This document shows, piece by piece, positions 5,995 through 7,636 of a DNA stretch of 7,636 bases. The notes beneath the pieces were generated by a model. The model ran no database searches, was not told the origin of the DNA, and saw only the letters and a program-made list of their open reading frames with translations. Source of the stretch: an uncultured Oscillospiraceae bacterium (lineage in GTDB: Bacteria; Bacillota; Clostridia; Oscillospirales; Ruminococcaceae). The stretch covers positions 1 through 7,636 of the forward strand of contig USOZ01000080.1 in NCBI GenBank assembly GCA_900556525.1, read 5' to 3'. A program made the position numbers and the translations under genes. Numbering within the stretch: the stretch's first letter is position 1; every line of letters begins with the position of its first letter.

Positions 5995-6651
5995 TTACCT
6001 TCCTTTTTGATTATTTTTAAGTTCTTCAATCTGTTTTTCAAGCCGCTCTATCTCACCCTGAAGGTGACAGAACTGCTGAGAAACGGGGTCGGGAATATGA
6101 ATCTGGTCAAGTTCCCGCGCAACGTCCACTCGTACTCCGTCGCGCTTTACCACACGCGCGGGAACGCCTACGGCGGTGCAGTTCGGGGGAACTTCGCTTA
6201 AAACTACCGCGTTCGCCGCTATTTTGGCATTATCGCCGACCTTAAACGGTCCGAGAACTCTCGCTCCCGCCCCGACAAGCACGTTATTTCCGAGCGTAGG
6301 GTGGCGCTTTCCGACGTCTTTGCCCGTTCCGCCGAGCGTAACGTTCTGATAAATCGTACAGTAGTCGCCGATTATCGTTGTTTCGCCGATAACTACGCCG
6401 CTTCCGTGGTCGATAAACAACCCCTTTCCGATAGTTGCTCCTGGGTGAATCTCTATGCCCGTTTTATGCAGTGCGCGCTGAGATATCCAGCGTGCCAGAA
6501 AATAGTGCTTTTTAAGATACAGCTTGTGCGCGCGGCGGTATGCGCGTATCGCCTTAAAGCTCGGGTACAGGAAAAACACCTCAAGGTCGCTTTTAACGGC
6601 GGGGTCGCGCTCGCGAATGGACTTTATGTCCTCTTTTATTCTTTTGAACAT
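5995..6651 (-). CDS. cysE: Serine O-acetyltransferase CysE
   Basis: This 218-residue cytoplasmic enzyme acetylates L-serine with acetyl-CoA to O-acetylserine, the precursor that cysteine synthase converts to cysteine. Seen: N-terminal helical region (MFKRIKEDIKSIRERDPAVK), then the left-handed beta-helix of hexapeptide repeats with IHPGATIGKG, the catalytic Asp81-His82 in FIDHGSGVVIGET, NVTLGGTGK, the second active-site His in KRHPTLG, and AVGVPARVV. The C-terminus (about 188-215) is a charged heptad-like stretch (GEIERLEKQIEELKNN) that may form a short coiled coil. The length matches the short Bacillus-type CysE. I chose the ATG at 6649-6651 for its GGAGGG box about 5 nt upstream; an in-frame ATG at 6759 would begin inside the T-box leader. 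The gene directly follows a cysteine-type T-box and precedes cysS. Confidence 0.94.
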   Translation of the reverse strand: MFKRIKEDIKSIRERDPAVKSDLEVFFLYPSFKAIRAYRRAHKLYLKKHYFLARWISQRALHKTGIEIHPGATIGKGLFIDHGSGVVIGETTIIGDYCTIYQNVTLGGTGKDVGKRHPTLGNNVLVGAGARVLGPFKVGDNAKIAANAVVLSEVPPNCTAVGVPARVVKRDGVRVDVARELDQIHIPDPVSQQFCHLQGEIERLEKQIEELKNNQKGR

Positions 6652-6661
6652 TTTGCCCTCC

Positions 6662-6696
6662 AAAAAACAAAAACCTCCGCAGTTTTCCTGCGAAGG
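6662..6696 (-). terminator. Intrinsic terminator of the T-box leader
   Basis: CCTTCGCAG (6696-6688) pairs with CTGCGGAGG (6682-6674) over 9 bp with one wobble around GAAAA, and is followed by TTTTTGTTTTTT. Its 5' arm shares CTTCG with the antiterminator, so the two folds exclude each other. The cysE ribosome binding site begins at the base just after the T-run. Confidence 0.88.
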
Positions 6697-6906
6697 TGTA
6701 AATACACGGTTCCACTTCGTTTCCCTGTCCGCGAACAATAATCTGCCGAACAGGCTCAAATCCCTTAACGCGGGGAACGGACGGGAATACTCGTTTCCTC
6801 CCGCCGGCTCGGCAAGCGCACTTCACCGCAGCCCGTACCTGCCGCTTTTCACCGTCCGCGGCTCTCTGTAAGGCGGTACTTCGGATACTCTGAATGCCTC
6901 AGCGCC
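6662..6906 (-). ncRNA. T-box leader (riboswitch), probably tRNA-Cys specific
   Basis: The minus-strand leader of cysE-cysS shows the full T-box plan. The base of stem I fits a kink-turn: GGC (6906-6904) with GCC (6808-6806), a GCU bulge, opposed GA steps, then GGCA (6898-6895) with UGCC (6814-6811). The conserved AGAGAGCC...GGUGAAAAGC block of the distal stem I follows. A UGC (Cys) codon at 6820-6818 after GAAG is the likely specifier, though GUG overlaps it by register. The T-box GAAGTGGAACCGTG is at 6705-6718. The antiterminator has CGAAG pairing with CUUCG (6719-6715 with 6695-6691), a 7-nt bulge UGGAACC and a GUGU/ACAC helix. UGGA would pair with a UCCA tRNA end, and tRNA-Cys has U as discriminator base. 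Uncharged tRNA-Cys should favour read-through into cysE and cysS. Confidence 0.9.
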
Positions 6907-6917
6907 TTTATATATAC

Positions 6918-6946
6918 ATTTTATCATATGCCGCACCGGTTGTCAA
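6918..6946 (-). promoter_or_regulatory. Sigma-A promoter of the cysE-cysS operon
   Basis: On the minus strand a perfect TTGACA (6946-6941) and TAAAAT (6923-6918) are 17 bp apart, with a TGA just before the -10 (extended -10). Transcription should start near 6911, a few bases before the base of the T-box stem I. This is the strongest promoter in the window. Confidence 0.85.
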
Positions 6947-6983
6947 GTGTTACTTTACCCGCTTGTTCCCAAAAATATAAGCA

Positions 6984-7013
6984 GAATACTGTTCAAGCCG
7001 TAGGTCATACAAT
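6984..7013 (+). promoter_or_regulatory. SigE-type sporulation promoter upstream of sigK
   Basis: The plus strand has CATACAAT at 7006-7013, matching the -10 consensus of the mother-cell sigma factor SigE, with GAATACT at 6984-6990 as a possible -35 element 15 bp upstream. The ATG of the sigma gene is 29 bp further on. In B. subtilis sigK is transcribed by SigE RNA polymerase with SpoIIID, so the site fits the gene it precedes. A chance match is possible. Confidence 0.5.
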
Positions 7014-7042
7014 GTTGTAACGATATATTGCGGGGTGATGAT

Positions 7043-7522
7043 ATGTTTGCGGATCTGTTTGAATTCGCTATAAAAAATCTGCTTTTTTTCGCGCTTCATC
7101 TTGACGGCGGAACTTATCCAAAGCAGCTTTCAAAAAAAGAAGAGCAGGAGTGTCTGCGCGAAATCGCAGCGGGCAGTGAAAAAGCGCGCAACAAGCTGAT
7201 AGAACACAATCTGCGTGAGCCGCTCGCGGTCGTCAAGCGCAGTATTCACAAATCGGTAAAGTTTTTCCATATTTATTTTCAGGTCTACCTCGTCATCAAT
7301 GCACACGCTGTCCTTAAAAATGTCCGCGATCGTTATCTCGTTCCCGTTTTTGTCCGTATCTATCGGCTCGTTCATGTAAACCTCGGTGCTTTGGTGCTTT
7401 GTCTTGCGAAAATACATTTTTATCTGATTGCGTATGCAGGTGCTGGCATAGGTCGAAAAGCTGATCGCCTTTTCCGCGTCAAAAGTTTCAGCCGCCTTTA
7501 TCAGCCCTATCGTGCCTATTGA
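7043..7522 (+). CDS. sigK: RNA polymerase sporulation sigma factor SigK-type, N-terminal part
   Basis: Residues 1-58 from ATG 7043 match pro-sigma-K: a hydrophobic pro-like N-terminus (MFADLFEFAIKNLLFFAL), PKQLSKKEEQECLREIAAG, then EKARNKLIEHNLR of sigma region 1.2/2.1. The family directs late mother-cell gene expression during sporulation, and in Bacillus the N-terminal prosequence is removed at the forespore membrane. From base 7217 the frame leaves the family (EPLAVVKRSIHKS...) because it reads the antisense of the same gene's middle part, and it ends at a meaningless stop at 7522. GGGGTGAT lies about 5 nt before the ATG; an in-frame TTG at 7028 is less likely. A SigE-type promoter lies upstream. 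The gene is divergent from cysE. As written it encodes no functional sigma factor. Confidence 0.8.
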   Translation: MFADLFEFAIKNLLFFALHLDGGTYPKQLSKKEEQECLREIAAGSEKARNKLIEHNLREPLAVVKRSIHKSVKFFHIYFQVYLVINAHAVLKNVRDRYLVPVFVRIYRLVHVNLGALVLCLAKIHFYLIAYAGAGIGRKADRLFRVKSFSRLYQPYRAY

Positions 7523-7636
7523 AATGAGGTCCTCCTGTTCGCGCGAATCGCCGTAGTGCTTGTTGACTATGTACGCCACGAGACGCAGATTGTGTTCTAT
7601 CAGCTTGTTGCGCGCTTTTTCACTGCCCGCTGCGAT
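7130..7636 (-). CDS. sigK: SigK-type sigma factor, inverted middle part (open at window end)
   Basis: This frame enters from the window edge at 7636 and encodes IAAGSEKARNKLIEHNLR, LVAYIVNKHYGD, EDLISIGTIGLIKAAETF (region 2, core binding), FSTYASTCIRNQIKMYFRK (region 2.3-2.4, -10 recognition), a region 3 block with NEPIDTDKNGNEITIADIF, and ends in family sequence at ALDDRERL (about base 7217). It continues as the antisense of the plus-strand N-terminus to a stop at 7130. Its first 18 residues duplicate residues of the plus-strand fragment. Joined to the plus-strand N-terminus at NLR, it would give pro-SigK up to the start of region 4; the region 4 helix-turn-helix is absent from the window. 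Confidence 0.82.
   Translation of the reverse strand: MAAGSEKARNKLIEHNLRLVAYIVNKHYGDSREQEDLISIGTIGLIKAAETFDAEKAISFSTYASTCIRNQIKMYFRKTKHQSTEVYMNEPIDTDKNGNEITIADIFKDSVCIDDEVDLKINMEKLYRFVNTALDDRERLTQIVFYQLVARFFTARCDFAQTLLLFFF
7163..7636. repeat. 54-bp perfect inverted repeat around a 366-bp sigK segment
   Basis: Bases 7163-7216 are the exact reverse complement of 7583-7636, the last bases of the window. They enclose 7217-7582. Identity breaks at the next base inward (7217 G, 7582 G), and the outer edge cannot be seen because the window ends. This is the geometry of a fold-back chimera, or of an invertible segment with terminal inverted repeats. Confidence 0.95.

Noticed and set aside
6593..6826. 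Minus-strand short frame and the upstream extension of cysE to 6759
   Set aside because: Both lie in the T-box leader; cysE has a strong ribosome binding site and its family start at 6651.
7163..7636. Terminal inverted repeat of an insertion sequence or recombinase-controlled switch
   Set aside because: The repeat is itself sigK coding sequence, there is no transposase or invertase in the window, and the geometry fits a fold-back better. It is kept as a finding but not called a mobile element.
1..7636. CRISPR array, tRNA, rRNA or prophage/defence genes
   Set aside because: No regularly spaced repeats, no tRNA cloverleaf and no such protein families were seen.

Overview
The window looks like a contig from an uncultured, spore-forming Clostridia, most likely of the Ruminococcaceae/Oscillospirales type. 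The grounds are a Gram-positive-style cysteine T-box, a sigK-type sporulation sigma factor, lipoprotein cyclophilins with a Thr-rich tail, YtqA- and WalJ-type proteins, and strong TTGACA/TATAAT-type promoters. This placement is inference from protein style; no rRNA is present.

Layout, right to left because nearly everything is on the minus strand. At 7043-7636 is a sigK-type sigma gene, started on the plus strand but folded back on itself so that its middle part lies on the minus strand. At about 6652-6946 a strong promoter and a complete T-box leader (stem I, antiterminator, terminator) precede cysE (serine O-acetyltransferase), which is followed 6 nt later by cysS (cysteinyl-tRNA synthetase). 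cysS is broken: its 5' part and 3' part are on the minus strand, but the piece carrying the KMSKS motif is inverted between them and flanking coding sequence is absent. A promoter whose -35 box overlaps the cysS stop codon drives two overlapping cyclophilin-fold lipoprotein genes (4793-3073), the first catalytically degenerate and the second with intact key residues. A hairpin terminator at 2970-3004 ends that unit. A 451-bp non-coding region with a promoter leads to murA (TTG start), then a hairpin, walJ, and a truncated YtqA-like radical SAM gene overlapping walJ by ATGA.

Functional logic: cysE makes O-acetylserine for cysteine synthesis and cysS charges tRNA-Cys, so one cysteine-sensing leader would match both to uncharged tRNA-Cys. 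murA and walJ both belong to cell-wall metabolism and its coordination.

Main caution: three genes (sigK, cysS, ytqA) are broken at abrupt junctions, two of them by inverted segments. The simplest explanation is chimeric template or misassembly (fold-back artefacts), with the window ending inside a 54-bp inverted repeat. A real invertible or rearranged locus is not excluded by sequence alone. I found no convincing novel defence or mobile system.
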